A stretch of 64,000 nt of DNA from JAWKIJ01 sp041394325 (GTDB lineage: Bacteria; Actinomycetota; Acidimicrobiia; Acidimicrobiales; Microtrichaceae). The stretch lies in assembly GCA_041394325.1 (NCBI GenBank), contig JAWKIJ010000001.1, positions 620,001 through 684,000 of the forward strand, written 5' to 3'. The translations under genes and the position numbers were made by a program. The notes beneath the pieces are model-generated. The model searched no databases. It had not been told where the DNA came from and worked only from the letters and a program-made list of their open reading frames with translations. The stretch's first letter is position 1. Every line of letters starts with the position of its first letter. Positions 18,230 to 27,509 of the stretch are shown piece after piece.

Positions 18230-19212
18230 GTCGTCTCACCCCGGAGGCGGTGCACGCTCGCGCGGAGGCGGCGGAACGCGTCCCAGTTTCGGTCGGACTG
18301 CGCCGCCAGCGTGGCGATGCAGCGTTGGAAGGGCGACGCGCACGCCGTCGCCGCGCCGCGAAACTCGATCCTCGATTCCCGTCGGGTCTCGGGTCCGGCC
18401 ATCATCCGCACCGCGCGACCCCACCGTATCCACGACCAGTACTGCTCGATCTCGCGGAGCACCTCCCCCGCGGCGGGGTTCTCCGTCAGGATCCGGGCGA
18501 AGATCTCGTCCTCCGGCCTGGCCCATCCGGTCGCCGTCGAGCTACCGGGATGCCAGCGATAGCGCGTGAGGCGCCCGGGCACGTACGCGACGCGTTCGCC
18601 ACGGCGGGCGATCTGATAGCTCAACCAGATGTCGTAGACCGGATCGATCTCGGGGAGGAAGTCGGTGGCGACCACGGCATCGCGCCGCAGCACCGCGCAG
18701 TAGGCGGGCTGCGGGGCGTTCCACACGGCGATGAGTCGGAGCATCTCGGGGTACGTGAGGTCGAGCGTTCCGGCGGGGAGCCGATCCCGGTGCGAGCGGG
18801 CGCTCAGTGCCTCGGTCTCCGCGGGTAGGTCGCAGCCTCGCTCGTCCATGAGCTGATAGTCGGCGAACACCATCGACACCGTGGGATCAGCCTCGATGGG
18901 CGGCAGCATCCGTTCAAGGAACCGGGGGGTCCACACGTCGTCGTCGTGGAGGGACGCGACGAAGGGCGTGTCGGCGTCGTCGATGAGCCAGAGCCAGTTG
19001 CCCATCTGGCCGAGGTTCTCGGGGTGGCGGCGATACCGGATCCGTGGGTCGTCGTATCCGGCGACGATCCGTTCGGATTCGTCGTCGGAGCTGTTGTCGC
19101 CGATCGACAGTACGAAGTCGCCACGCGTCTGGCCGAGGGCCGATTCGATGGCCTCAGGAAGGAAGACGGCACGCTCGTAGGTGGGGAGCACAATCGTGAC
19201 AGACGGCTTCAC
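18226..19212 (-). CDS. Glycosyltransferase family 2
   Basis: A 328-residue GT-A transferase. The N-terminus SVTIVLPTYERAVFLPEAIES is the canonical donor-binding strand. LSIGDNSSDDE, the DxD-containing FVASLHDDDVWTP and the later PVYDIWLSYQIARRGERVAYVPG complete the fold. Helical segments follow to the C-terminus. It is coupled to the next glycosyltransferase by a 4-nt overlap and lies 7 nt after a GT-B enzyme gene, giving a tight operon of three transferases. It likely transfers a sugar during repeat-unit assembly on the cytoplasmic face. Confidence 0.9.
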   Translation of the reverse strand: MKPSVTIVLPTYERAVFLPEAIESALGQTRGDFVLSIGDNSSDDESERIVAGYDDPRIRYRRHPENLGQMGNWLWLIDDADTPFVASLHDDDVWTPRFLERMLPPIEADPTVSMVFADYQLMDERGCDLPAETEALSARSHRDRLPAGTLDLTYPEMLRLIAVWNAPQPAYCAVLRRDAVVATDFLPEIDPVYDIWLSYQIARRGERVAYVPGRLTRYRWHPGSSTATGWARPEDEIFARILTENPAAGEVLREIEQYWSWIRWGRAVRMMAGPETRRESRIEFRGAATACASPFQRCIATLAAQSDRNWDAFRRLRASVHRLRGETT

Positions 19213-19219
19213 CTTCTCC

Positions 19220-20281
19220 TCATCGGGTGCTCTGCTGCAGTTTGAAGGCCTTCATCGCGGCCTCGTGACGGACGACCCGCGTCGCGAACATCACATCCCT
19301 CAAGCGGCGGGGCCTGGAACGCCAGCGACCGTATTGCTCCTCGACGGGCCCCGCCAACAGCTCGAACCACTTCCAGGCGATCACCTCGTCGGTGAACTCC
19401 CGTGCCCGTTGCGTGCCGTGCTCGACCATGTTCCGGTAACGGTCCGGTTCGTCCCGCAGGCGTTCCAACGCGGTTATCGCGTCGTCGGGCCCCGACACGG
19501 ACACGTAGTCCAGCGGGGAACGACGGAGCTCCTCGAACGCGGGCTCGGCACCCAACAGCGCCGGGGTGCCTGCTGCCCAGGCGTTGACGAGCTTGGACGC
19601 GGGCTTGGTCGACAACTCGGTCGGATGAATCGCGCGGATCGCCAACATCACGTCGACCTCCGAGCAGTCGTGCCAACCAGACGACGCGGTCGACCGATCG
19701 TACGGTCGGGCGACGAACTCCATGCCGAGCCGGGCGACCCGCTCGGCGAACGACGGTTCGGCGAACCGTGGGTCGAGGTTGACGAGGTCGCCGCTGAACA
19801 CGACGCGCTCGACCCGGGTCCCGCGGGTCGTGTCCCTCGGGATGAGGCCCGTCTGGATCCAGTGCGGCAGGTAGTGGTCGTGACGTCGCCGGGCGATCCC
19901 CCGGTTCATCGTCACCACCACGTCGGCGAGCTCGGGGCGGGCCCAGTCGCCGCGGTGCGCGACGACGAAGCACTGGGCCGTGCGGTCCTTCACCCTGAAG
20001 TCGATGCTCGACACGACGTTGACCTCGCCGGGCACCGCGTCGGCGACCAGGGAGACGTCGAGCCCGCACGCGGCAAGGTTGACATAGGTCTGCACGACAC
20101 CGATGTCCTCGTGGAACACCACCCGGTCGGGTTGTCGATGCAGCTCGTCGGGTCCCATCTCACCCGCGACGACCTCGGGCCATCGGCCGAGGTCCTTGCA
20201 CACGAAGTGGACGGGCCTCGGCAAGGCGGGCAGCTCCGGAAGCCGGCGGAGCTCGTCGGTGTTCACGATGCCGCCCTCCAC
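19220..20281 (-). CDS. Glycosyltransferase, GT-B fold (group 1-like)
   Basis: A 353-residue protein. The first half contains VVFHEDIGVVQTYVNLAACGLDVSLV and lacks classic signatures. The second half has VERVVFSGDLVNL, a DVMLAIR strand, and the donor-site segment STKPASKLVNAWAAGTPALLG with a following Glu (AEPAFEEL). This matches the C-terminal Rossmann domain of GT4-like enzymes. DEPDRYRNMVEHGTQRAREF and a C-terminal helix close it. It is on the same strand as, and close to, two GT2 genes downstream and the SAF-domain oxidoreductase gene upstream. It probably adds one residue of the repeat unit. Confidence 0.75.
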   Translation of the reverse strand: MEGGIVNTDELRRLPELPALPRPVHFVCKDLGRWPEVVAGEMGPDELHRQPDRVVFHEDIGVVQTYVNLAACGLDVSLVADAVPGEVNVVSSIDFRVKDRTAQCFVVAHRGDWARPELADVVVTMNRGIARRRHDHYLPHWIQTGLIPRDTTRGTRVERVVFSGDLVNLDPRFAEPSFAERVARLGMEFVARPYDRSTASSGWHDCSEVDVMLAIRAIHPTELSTKPASKLVNAWAAGTPALLGAEPAFEELRRSPLDYVSVSGPDDAITALERLRDEPDRYRNMVEHGTQRAREFTDEVIAWKWFELLAGPVEEQYGRWRSRPRRLRDVMFATRVVRHEAAMKAFKLQQSTR

Positions 20282-20306
20282 TTCGTCGGGCCCGTGCCGC
20301 GCCGCC

Positions 20307-21608
20307 TCACCCGAAGGCGCTGCACTGCTCCCGCCAGAGGTCGTCCGACAGGCGCCCGTCGGGAAGTTCGACGTCGGCGAACGTGATCGGGGTGTCCTGT
20401 GGGAGGTCGCGTCGCAGCACCGCTCCGTCGGTCAGCCCCATCGGCAGGAGGTCCTCGGAGCGCGCGACGGGGCTGTTCTCCATCACGCCATAGCAGGTGA
20501 AGCCGCCGACCCCGTCCAAAGTCGTTCCGGCCTTCAGGTCGAACTTCGCCAAAGCGACGACGTCGGTGACCGGCGCGCCCTTCGGGGTGATGGTCGCATC
20601 GCCGAACAGCACGGCTCGTGCAACGGTGAGAGGCGTCTCGATCGGCGACAGATGATAGGGACGGTAGAAGGTGTAGATCGGACCTTCGCCCATCTTGTAG
20701 ATCTTCATGTAACGCGAGTGCAGCCACGAGTCGGAGTGCGCGAGGACGAAGACCCCGAAGCTGGGCTCCGCTCCGAGGATGTAGTCGACGATCCCGGTGC
20801 CTTCGAGGTAGAGCTTCTCGGCGTCGAACAGGTCGACCGCCTCCTCCACGCGAGAGCACGTCGGACCCGACATCCCGCGCTCGCCCACCCCGAAGCCGGT
20901 CGCGTTCGCGACGCAGGCCATCTCCGCGGCGATCTTGGTGCCGTCGGCGAAACTCGTGATGTGCTTGGGGCGTTGGAACACGTTCGCGGCGAACGCGGCC
21001 TGGGTCTCCGGTGTCCGCCGGTGGTCGAGCAGCGACTTGATGTTCCCGTACACGACCGGGGTGAAGCCGAGCATCTCCGCCTCCCGGGCAAGGTTCATCA
21101 GCACACCCGGTTGGTCGCCGTCGGCGTCGGTGAACACGACCCCCGCGGCGTCGGCGCGTCGTTTGAGGATCGGCCCGAGGGTGCAGTCCAGCTCCGCGTT
21201 GAGCAGGACGAGGTGCTTTCCGGCGTCGATCGCGGCAACCGCGTTGTGGGCGCCGAACTCGATCTCACCGGTGGCCTCGACGACGGCCTCGATCCGGCCG
21301 TTGCCGGCGACCAGAGTCGGATCGTCGGTGATTGCCGGACGTCGCGCCGCCATCGCCGCGTCGAGCTGTGCCGCGGTGGACACCACCTCGACGTCGTCGA
21401 TGCCGATATTGCGGAATGCCTGTGCGGCTCCGTCGAGCGTGCGGTTCGCGACGACGGAGATCTCCATCCCCGGGGTTGCCGTCGCCACCTGCGCCACGAA
21501 ACCCTGGCCGGCGAACCCCGACCCGATCACCCCGACCCGGACGGGGTCGTCGGCTTCCTGACGGGCCTTCAGTGCGGTATCGACGATGATCACGGGTTCA
21601 CGCTCCAT
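20307..21608 (-). CDS. NAD(P)-dependent oxidoreductase with C-terminal SAF domain
   Basis: A 433-residue protein with an N-terminal Rossmann domain (VRVGVIGSGFAGQGFVAQV) and homoserine-dehydrogenase-like middle part (EAVVEATGEIEFGAHNAV, GKHLVLLNAELDCTLGP). A C-terminal SAF domain (AGTTLDGVGGFTCYG...DGAVLRRDLPQDTPITFADV) follows. Proteins of this architecture occur in O-antigen and secondary-metabolite loci next to cytidylyltransferases and are thought to act on sugar derivatives. Its adjacency to a 3,5-epimerase-like protein, a sugar epimerase/dehydratase and glucose-1-phosphate cytidylyltransferase supports a role in making an unusual CDP-sugar or side chain. The reaction is unassigned. Confidence 0.8.
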   Translation of the reverse strand: MEREPVIIVDTALKARQEADDPVRVGVIGSGFAGQGFVAQVATATPGMEISVVANRTLDGAAQAFRNIGIDDVEVVSTAAQLDAAMAARRPAITDDPTLVAGNGRIEAVVEATGEIEFGAHNAVAAIDAGKHLVLLNAELDCTLGPILKRRADAAGVVFTDADGDQPGVLMNLAREAEMLGFTPVVYGNIKSLLDHRRTPETQAAFAANVFQRPKHITSFADGTKIAAEMACVANATGFGVGERGMSGPTCSRVEEAVDLFDAEKLYLEGTGIVDYILGAEPSFGVFVLAHSDSWLHSRYMKIYKMGEGPIYTFYRPYHLSPIETPLTVARAVLFGDATITPKGAPVTDVVALAKFDLKAGTTLDGVGGFTCYGVMENSPVARSEDLLPMGLTDGAVLRRDLPQDTPITFADVELPDGRLSDDLWREQCSAFG

Positions 21609-21687
21609 TGCCGGATCGGTCCGGCGGTCGTATTCGGCTGGTTGTCGGGGAAGGCGGTCGGGACGAGGGGGGGGTCGATGGGCGCGC

Positions 21688-22230
21688 TCAGGCAGTCGCG
21701 GGCCGGTGGTCGGGCCAGCTCCGGTCCTTGTCGCTGACGATCACACCGTCGGTGATCGGCCATTCGATGCCGAACGCCGGGTCGTCCCAGCGCACACCGG
21801 TCTCTGCTCCGGGCGTGTATGGCGAGGACACCCCATAGAGCACGGCAGTGCCGTCCTCGAGGGCCTGATAGCCCTTGGCGCAGAACGGTGGGACGTACAA
21901 CGCGTCGAACCGGTCGGCGGCCAGCTCCACAGAGGCCCAACGGCCGTAGGTGGACGAATCGGCGCGGAGGTCGACGATCACATGAAAGCTGCGACCGGCG
22001 ACGCACCGGAAGAACTTCGCCTCACCGTGCGGTGGAAGCTGTACGTGCAGCCCGCGGATGGTGCCCTTGCGGTGATTGGTCGACAGGTTCATCTGCTCGA
22101 TGCGGCCGACGCCTCCGTGCTCGGCGATCTCGGTGGCGCACCAGGCCCGGGAGAACGAACCGCGTTCGTCGATGTTGGGCTCGAGGTCGACCCTGAAGGC
22201 CCCGGCCACGTCGAGTTCGGTGAAGCGCAT
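21688..22230 (-). CDS. dTDP-4-dehydrorhamnose 3,5-epimerase-like protein (RmlC family)
   Basis: A 180-residue cupin. The catalytic base histidine is in IRGLHVQLPPHGEAKFFRC, the strand FHVIVDLRADSSTYGRW follows, and the active-site tyrosine is in VLYGVSSPYTPG. The usual FAHGFxxL motif reads FCAKGYQAL, so a His/Lys change sits near the active site. This suggests a relative acting on a different 4-keto sugar than dTDP-rhamnose precursors. The stop of the upstream epimerase is 1 nt away, so they are one operon with rfbF. Likely substrate is a CDP-4-keto-6-deoxyhexose, by context. Confidence 0.85.
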   Translation of the reverse strand: MRFTELDVAGAFRVDLEPNIDERGSFSRAWCATEIAEHGGVGRIEQMNLSTNHRKGTIRGLHVQLPPHGEAKFFRCVAGRSFHVIVDLRADSSTYGRWASVELAADRFDALYVPPFCAKGYQALEDGTAVLYGVSSPYTPGAETGVRWDDPAFGIEWPITDGVIVSDKDRSWPDHRPATA

Positions 22231-22231
22231 C

Positions 22232-23254
22232 TCAGGTCCAGAAGAAGTCGTCGTCGATCTGGTTGGTCCCGAGCAGGTGCTTGATCTGCTTGATCCGAGT
22301 GTGCCCGCGGAAGCGATACATCTCCTCGGTGAAGCCGATCCGGCCGAAGATCGTCACGAGGTCCTCGACGCCGCGGCGCACGTCCCACTCGCACTTGAAT
22401 CCGGGGAGCTGCTCGTGGATCTTGGTGAAGTCCGCCCGGTAGTTGCGCTTGTCGGCACCGGGCTCGCCGAACACCAGCTCGCAGTCGCCTACGACCTCGG
22501 CGACGATCTCGGCGATCTCGCGGACCTGGTAGTTCGAACGGTCGTTGCCGACGTTGAAGATCTCATTGTGGATCACGTCACGGTCGGCTTCGAGGATGCA
22601 CGCGGCGGCACAGCTGATGTCGAGGATGTGGACGAACGGTCGCCACGGCGTGCCGTCGGACTCCATCCGGATCTCGTGGTCGAGGTAGGCCGACGCCGCG
22701 AGGTCGTTGACGACGAGGTCGAAACGCTGACGGGGCGACGCTCCGTAGGCGGTCGCGTTGCGCATGAAGGTGGGTGAGAAGTCGTCGTCGGCGAGGGGCG
22801 CCACCTCGTCCTCGATCAGCACCTTGCACTTCGCGTAGGCGGTGAGGGGAAACGTCGGATCGCCCTCCTTGGAGGGGTGCTCTCCCGCTGCGCCGTACAC
22901 CGAGCACGAGCTCATGTGGACGAACCGCTCCACCCCCGCCTGCTTCGCCAGCGTTGCGAGCCGCAACGAACCCTCGTGGTTGATCTTGTAGGTGACGTCC
23001 CCGTTGAGCTCGCCCACCGGATCGTTGGACACCTCCGCGAGGTGGACCACCGCCTCGAAGCCGGCCAGATCGTCGAGGGTGACGTCGCGGGTGTCCTTGG
23101 TGATGACCGACGGTCGCCGCTCGTCGGAGTGGTACAGCCATCCCACACGGTGGAAGCCCGAATCGAGGCCGGTCACGTCGTGGCCGCGTTCGAGGAGATA
23201 GTGACCCATGCGGACGCCGATGTAGCCGTCGGCGCCGGTGAGGAGGACCTTCAT
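22232..23254 (-). CDS. NAD-dependent sugar epimerase/dehydratase (extended SDR)
   Basis: A 340-residue extended SDR. The NAD-binding TGADGYIGVRMG is at the N-terminus, HLAEVSND is the DxxD/active-site strand, MSSCSVYGAAG follows, and the catalytic tyrosine and lysine are in LTAYAKCKVLIED. FMRNATAYGASPRQRFDLV and RPFVHILDISCA are substrate-side signatures of nucleotide-sugar epimerases. Context with a cytidylyltransferase suggests CDP-hexose chemistry such as 4,6-dehydration or 4-epimerisation. The ATG at 23254 begins MKVLLTGADGYIG and follows GAAAGG. A longer upstream frame adds a basic, unlikely extension and is rejected. Confidence 0.87.
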   Translation of the reverse strand: MKVLLTGADGYIGVRMGHYLLERGHDVTGLDSGFHRVGWLYHSDERRPSVITKDTRDVTLDDLAGFEAVVHLAEVSNDPVGELNGDVTYKINHEGSLRLATLAKQAGVERFVHMSSCSVYGAAGEHPSKEGDPTFPLTAYAKCKVLIEDEVAPLADDDFSPTFMRNATAYGASPRQRFDLVVNDLAASAYLDHEIRMESDGTPWRPFVHILDISCAAACILEADRDVIHNEIFNVGNDRSNYQVREIAEIVAEVVGDCELVFGEPGADKRNYRADFTKIHEQLPGFKCEWDVRRGVEDLVTIFGRIGFTEEMYRFRGHTRIKQIKHLLGTNQIDDDFFWT

Positions 23255-23425
23255 GTCGTGGTGATGCCTTTCACGAGGCGTTCGGGTCCCGACGGATCGT
23301 CGGGAACGGGGAGGATGGGCGACCGACCACACTTGCGCGGCCGACTCCGGTGTTCGGGGCGGCGTCCGTCGCTGCGGGCACCGGCCTCGAACTCTGCGGA
23401 GGGACCGTCGGGGCGGTCGGAGGGC

Positions 23426-24193
23426 TCACGACCAGGTCTTCCAAGGAGGCGATCCCTGATCCCAGAGGCTCTGGAGGTAGATCTTGTCACGCAGCGTATC
23501 CATGCACTGCCAGAACCCCTCGTGTCGGAACGCGTTGAGCTCATTGGCCCTGGCGAGGCCCTCGAGGGGCTCACTCGCCCAGTCGACGTCACCGGGGATG
23601 AAGTCGAAGATCCCGGGTTCGAGGACGAAGAATCCGCCGTTGATCCAGCCTTCGTGCATCTGCGGCTTCTCGTCGAAGCGCACAACGGTGTCGCCGTCGA
23701 TCTCGAGTTGGCCGAACCGCGCGGTGGGATGCACCGCGGTGACCGTCGCGAGCTGACCCTGTGCCTCGTGGAACTTGAGCAGCGCGTCGAGGTCCACGTC
23801 GGCGACTCCGTCGCCGTAGGTCAGGAAGAACGGCTCGCCCTCCACGTACTGCTGGATCTGTTGGATCCGTCCCGCGGTCTCGGTGTGCTGGCCGGTGTCC
23901 ACCAGGGTGACGCGCCAGTCCTCGCGCACGGCGGCGTGAGTGTCGACGGTGCCCGCCGAGAAGTCGATGGTCATGTCGGCGGACAGCGCCAGCGACTCGG
24001 TGAAGTAGCGCTTGATGTACTCCCCCTTGTACCCGAGGCACAGGACGAACTCGTTGTGCCCGAACTGGGTGAAGTGCTTCATGATGTGCCACAGGATCGG
24101 CCGATGTCCGATCTCGACCATCGGCTTGGGGCGGACGTCGGTCTCCTCCGATAGGCGACTGCCGACCCCACCCGCGAGGATCACCACCTTCAT
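23426..24193 (-). CDS. rfbF: Glucose-1-phosphate cytidylyltransferase
   Basis: A 255-residue nucleotidyltransferase making CDP-glucose from CTP and glucose 1-phosphate. The N-terminus MKVVILAGGVGSRLSEET with RPKPMVEIG is the nucleotide-binding loop. FLTYGDGVADVDL carries the metal aspartate, and WINGGFFVLEP and FWQCMDTLRDK are specific to the RfbF group. The C-terminus ends with the family-typical PPWKTW. Length is standard. AAGGAG precedes the ATG at 24193. It is the first gene of the leftward CDP-sugar operon and commits glucose to the deoxysugar pathway. Confidence 0.95.
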   Translation of the reverse strand: MKVVILAGGVGSRLSEETDVRPKPMVEIGHRPILWHIMKHFTQFGHNEFVLCLGYKGEYIKRYFTESLALSADMTIDFSAGTVDTHAAVREDWRVTLVDTGQHTETAGRIQQIQQYVEGEPFFLTYGDGVADVDLDALLKFHEAQGQLATVTAVHPTARFGQLEIDGDTVVRFDEKPQMHEGWINGGFFVLEPGIFDFIPGDVDWASEPLEGLARANELNAFRHEGFWQCMDTLRDKIYLQSLWDQGSPPWKTWS

Positions 24194-24271
24194 CTCTTGC
24201 TCCTTGGTCTGTTCGACCTGTCTCAGGAACGGCCCGTCACCGGATCGCGCGAATGAATGTGAACAAGCCTG

Positions 24272-24300
24272 CCGCGGGATGCAAGGGATCCCACCCGCGG
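24272..24300 (-). terminator. Possible hairpin terminator after the ABC-F gene
   Basis: CCGCGGG and CCCGCGG arms enclose a 15-nt loop about 15 nt past the ABC-F stop. The downstream tract on the minus strand is only mildly T-rich (CTTGTTCACATTCATT). It could equally be a regulatory dyad before rfbF. Confidence 0.35.
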
Positions 24301-24313
24301 TGAACCGATCGGC

Positions 24314-26291
24314 TCACCGCTCCGACGCCGCCTCCACCGCCATGGACGCCTCGGTCCACTGCTCCATCAACGCAGCGGAACGGTCCTTCGCCTTCCCGAA
24401 CCGCTCCGCCAGTTCGCGTCCCTGATCGGAATCGGCGAAGGCATCCGGTTCGGCGAGCCGGCGGGTGAGCTCCGCCACCTGCGCTTCGGCCTCCACCAGC
24501 TCCCTTTCGATCCGCGCGACGTCGCGGCGCAGTTCACGAATCCGGTTGTTCGACGGCCTGGCCGACGGCTTGGCGTCCTTCGTCGCGACCGCGGTGCGGC
24601 CCTTGTCCCGGCTGCCCGCCCCGATCCGCGACCCCCTTCCCCCGTTTGACCGCGGGCTCCGCTCCGGGGCCCGCGGTGCCGCCCTGGAAGCTGGGCGACA
24701 GGACCGACTCGTCCACACCGGTGTGCCGCGTCACCCGCCCGTTGCGGACCTCTACGAGGTCGTTCGCGACGGCGCGGATCAGGTGGCGATCGTGCGACAC
24801 CAACAACACGGTGCCCGGATAGGCGCCGAGGGCGTCCTCCAACACGTCGCAGCTCGGCAGGTCCAGGTGGTTGGTCGGCTCGTCGAGCACCAGCAGATTG
24901 ACCGGGTTGGCCATACAGACCGCGAGCGCGAGGCGGGTCCGTTCGCCGCCCGACAGATCGCCGACCCGCCGGTCTGCCGCCTCGCCGGGAAAGCCGAACG
25001 AACCCAGGACGGTGCGCAGATTGCGGTTCTTCGGCTGCCCCTCCGTCCCCACCCGTGCGGCGAACTCCATGGCTACCGTCCGGGTCAGGTCGAGCGCGTC
25101 CACCTGATGTTGCGCGAAGTACGCGACGTCGACGTTGTTGCCGATCGAGCAGGTTCCGGACATGGGGTGGAGCTCGCCGAGCACCGCCCGCATCAATGTG
25201 GTCTTACCGGCGCCGTTTGGCCCCACCAGCGCGAGCTTTTCGCCGCGCTCCACCACCAGGTCCACGTCGGAGAGCACCGCCGAGCCTTCGTAGCCGAGCA
25301 CCACGCCTTCCATCTCGACGACGGTGCGCGCGCTCCGTCGAGGCTCCGGAAAGGCGAATCGCGCGACGATCGCCTGTTGATCGGGGGTGTTGATCCGCTC
25401 GAGGCGTTCGAGCGTCTTCAGGCGGCTCTGTACCTGGCGGGCCTTGGTGGCCTTGTAGCGGAACCTCTCGATGAACCTTTCGACCCGATCGATCTCCCGC
25501 TGTTGGCGTGCGGCCTGGGCGATCACCGACGCGAGTCGCTCCTCGCGCTGCACGACGAACTCGGCGAACCCACCGACGTATTCGCTGGCCGTGCCCGCGG
25601 CGATCTCGACGACCCGCTCGGCGACGGCGTCGATGAAGTCACGGTCGTGACTGACGAACAGGATCGCCCCGTCGTAGGCCCCGAGCTGCGCTTCGAGCCA
25701 GGAGATCGAGTCGGTGTCGAGGTGGTTGGTGGGCTCGTCGAGCACCAGGACGTCGGGTCGGGCCAGCATCAATCGGGCGAGCGCAGCACGCATCTGCCAT
25801 CCTCCCGAGAGCTCGGTGAAGGGCCGGTCGGCGTCGCCGTGCTGGAACCCGAGCCCCGAGAGGATGCGGCGTGCGTCGGACTCGAGCCGGTACCCACCGA
25901 GTTGCTCGAATCGGGACTGGACCTCACCGTACGCGGCGAGCACCGAGTCGTGCTCGGCGCCCGTGGTGGTACCGATCCGTCGGGTGAGGTCGTCGAGCTC
26001 CGCACCCAACTCCACGACGTGGGAGGCTCCGGCCATCACCTCGTCGAGCACCGTTCCGGCTCGGTCGACCAGCAGTTCCTGGGGGAGATAGCCGACACGG
26101 AGGTCCTTGGACCGGTGGACCTCGCCGGAGTCCGGGTCCTGGGTGCCGACCACGATCTCCAGCAGCGTCGTCTTGCCGACGCCGTTGCCTCCGACCAATG
26201 CGATCCGTCGACCGGGCAACAGCCGAAACGTCACGTCACGGAAGAGGGTCCGGTTGCCGTGGGCTTTCGACAGGCCTGCGACGGTGATCAT
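24314..26291 (-). CDS. ABC-F family ATPase (Uup/EttA-like), C-terminal frameshift
   Basis: A tandem ATPase of about 658 residues without membrane domains; ABC-F proteins act on the ribosome. The first Walker A is GGNGVGKTT, signature LSGGWQMRAALARL, Walker B VLVLDEPTNHLD. The second set is GPNGAGKTT, LSGGERTRLALAV and LLVLDEPTNHLD. The Uup-like C-terminal coiled coil (NNRIRELRRDVARIERELVEAEAQ) is in a different frame from the ATPase body. One surplus base in G runs near 24632-24643 explains this and repair restores RGKGSRIGAGSRDKGR. CATGAT 6 nt before the ATG at 26291 implies a leaderless start. It splits the glycan locus but is probably not part of its chemistry. Confidence 0.9.
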
Positions 26292-26297
26292 CGTGCA

Positions 26298-26303
26298 ATC
26301 ATG
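26298..26303 (-). promoter_or_regulatory. -10-like CATGAT, leaderless start
   Basis: CATGAT is 6 nt before the ATG of the ABC-F gene. The same hexamer and spacing recur at 34176 and 34662. Confidence 0.5.
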
Positions 26304-26423
26304 GAAGGGCGGAGGCGGGAGATCCCACCTTGCGGGCGGCCGACGATCCCGGGCGGGAACGGACCACCGGTGACCGTCGGCCGAGACGGTAGCGCCCGCG
26401 GGACGACGGCATTTCCGGGCGGA

Positions 26424-26429
26424 TAGGTT
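26424..26429 (+). promoter_or_regulatory. -10 hexamer TAGGTT, leaderless start
   Basis: TAGGTT lies 6 nt before the GTG at 26436 with no Shine-Dalgarno. Confidence 0.5.
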
Positions 26430-26435
26430 TCGGAC

Positions 26436-27509
26436 GTGCACGGCCTGGACGAACTGCCGCCACCGGCTCCCACCGACGTCCCGGTCGCGCTTCCCCCCCC
26501 TCCGGCGTCCGCGCCCCCGAAGGCCGCCACGACCACACCACTGTGGCCGTCGGTCGAGGCGCCCCCGAGCGCACCCGCTTGGGCGGCGCCGCACCCGACT
26601 CCCGCACCCCCACCCTCGCCCACCGCGGCACCGACGTGGGGTCAGGCGCCACCGACCGTGGCACCGCCTCCACAGTCCCCCCAGATCCCCGCCCCGACGC
26701 GGCGACGACCCACGAGGTGGCTCGTGGTCGCCGCCGGGATCGCGTCCGCCGTGCTCGCCGTGGTCGGTTGGAGGGTCTGGGGCACGTCCTCCTCCCCGCT
26801 CGGGGACGCCATCGCCGAGGCGAAGGACGCCCGCTCGTTCACCATGAGATCGACCGCGACGTTCACCCCGGCAGCACTGTCGCCGCCCTTCACCGCGGCC
26901 GGCACCGTCGACGTCGACGCGAAGCTGCTCGACCTGACCATGGACATGTCGACACTTCAGCCGGGCGGTCGCGCCAGTGGCACCTTCCGGGTCGTCATCC
27001 AGGCCTCGGACCCCATGGCGATGTACCTTCCCGTCGACTCGGTGGCGGTGGCACCGACCAACACGATCCCGCCCGGCAAGAAGTGGGTGCGCTACAGCAT
27101 CGACCAGCTCGGGACCTCCGGCGCGGTGCTCGTCGGCGCAGCCTCCGGTGGTGGCAACCCCTTGGAATGGGCGGGATCCGCCGATCCGTCCCGGGCCGAA
27201 CACCTGGGCCGTTTCGTCGTGGACGGGGTGACGGTCGACCGCTATCGGCTCGCGATCCCCGCACGCGACCTCGTCGAACGGTCACCGGGGCTCAACGTCG
27301 AGATCGGAACCCGCGACGATCAGGAGATCCCCTTCGAGTTCGACGTGGACGGGAACCACCACCTCCGCAGGATGTCCTATTCGATCACCGCGGCCGGCAT
27401 CACCATCCGCTTCGACATCCACCTCTCCCGGATCAACCGGCCGGTCCACATCAGGGTGCCCCCGGCCGGCGAGGTGATCGGGTTCGACGAACTGACGGGC
27501 AACCGGTGA
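26436..27509 (+). CDS. Membrane-anchored LprAFG/LppX-like protein with Pro-rich N-terminus
   Basis: A 357-residue protein. Residues 1-90 are extremely Pro/Ala-rich and lie on the cytoplasmic side. A basic TRRRPTRW stretch precedes one transmembrane helix (LVVAAGIASAVLAVVGWRVW, about 94-113). The extracytoplasmic domain (about 120-357) contains AKDARSFTMRSTATF, a VDVDAKLLDLTMDMS strand and the terminal VHIRVPPAGEVIGFDEL. This pattern is that of LppX/LprAFG lipid-binding modules, here anchored by a helix instead of a lipobox. A second relative lies at 57697. The stop overlaps the GTG of the GH13 gene, so both are translationally coupled. A role in moving lipid-linked glycans is an inference. 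Confidence 0.6.
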   Translation: MHGLDELPPPAPTDVPVALPPPPASAPPKAATTTPLWPSVEAPPSAPAWAAPHPTPAPPPSPTAAPTWGQAPPTVAPPPQSPQIPAPTRRRPTRWLVVAAGIASAVLAVVGWRVWGTSSSPLGDAIAEAKDARSFTMRSTATFTPAALSPPFTAAGTVDVDAKLLDLTMDMSTLQPGGRASGTFRVVIQASDPMAMYLPVDSVAVAPTNTIPPGKKWVRYSIDQLGTSGAVLVGAASGGGNPLEWAGSADPSRAEHLGRFVVDGVTVDRYRLAIPARDLVERSPGLNVEIGTRDDQEIPFEFDVDGNHHLRRMSYSITAAGITIRFDIHLSRINRPVHIRVPPAGEVIGFDELTGNR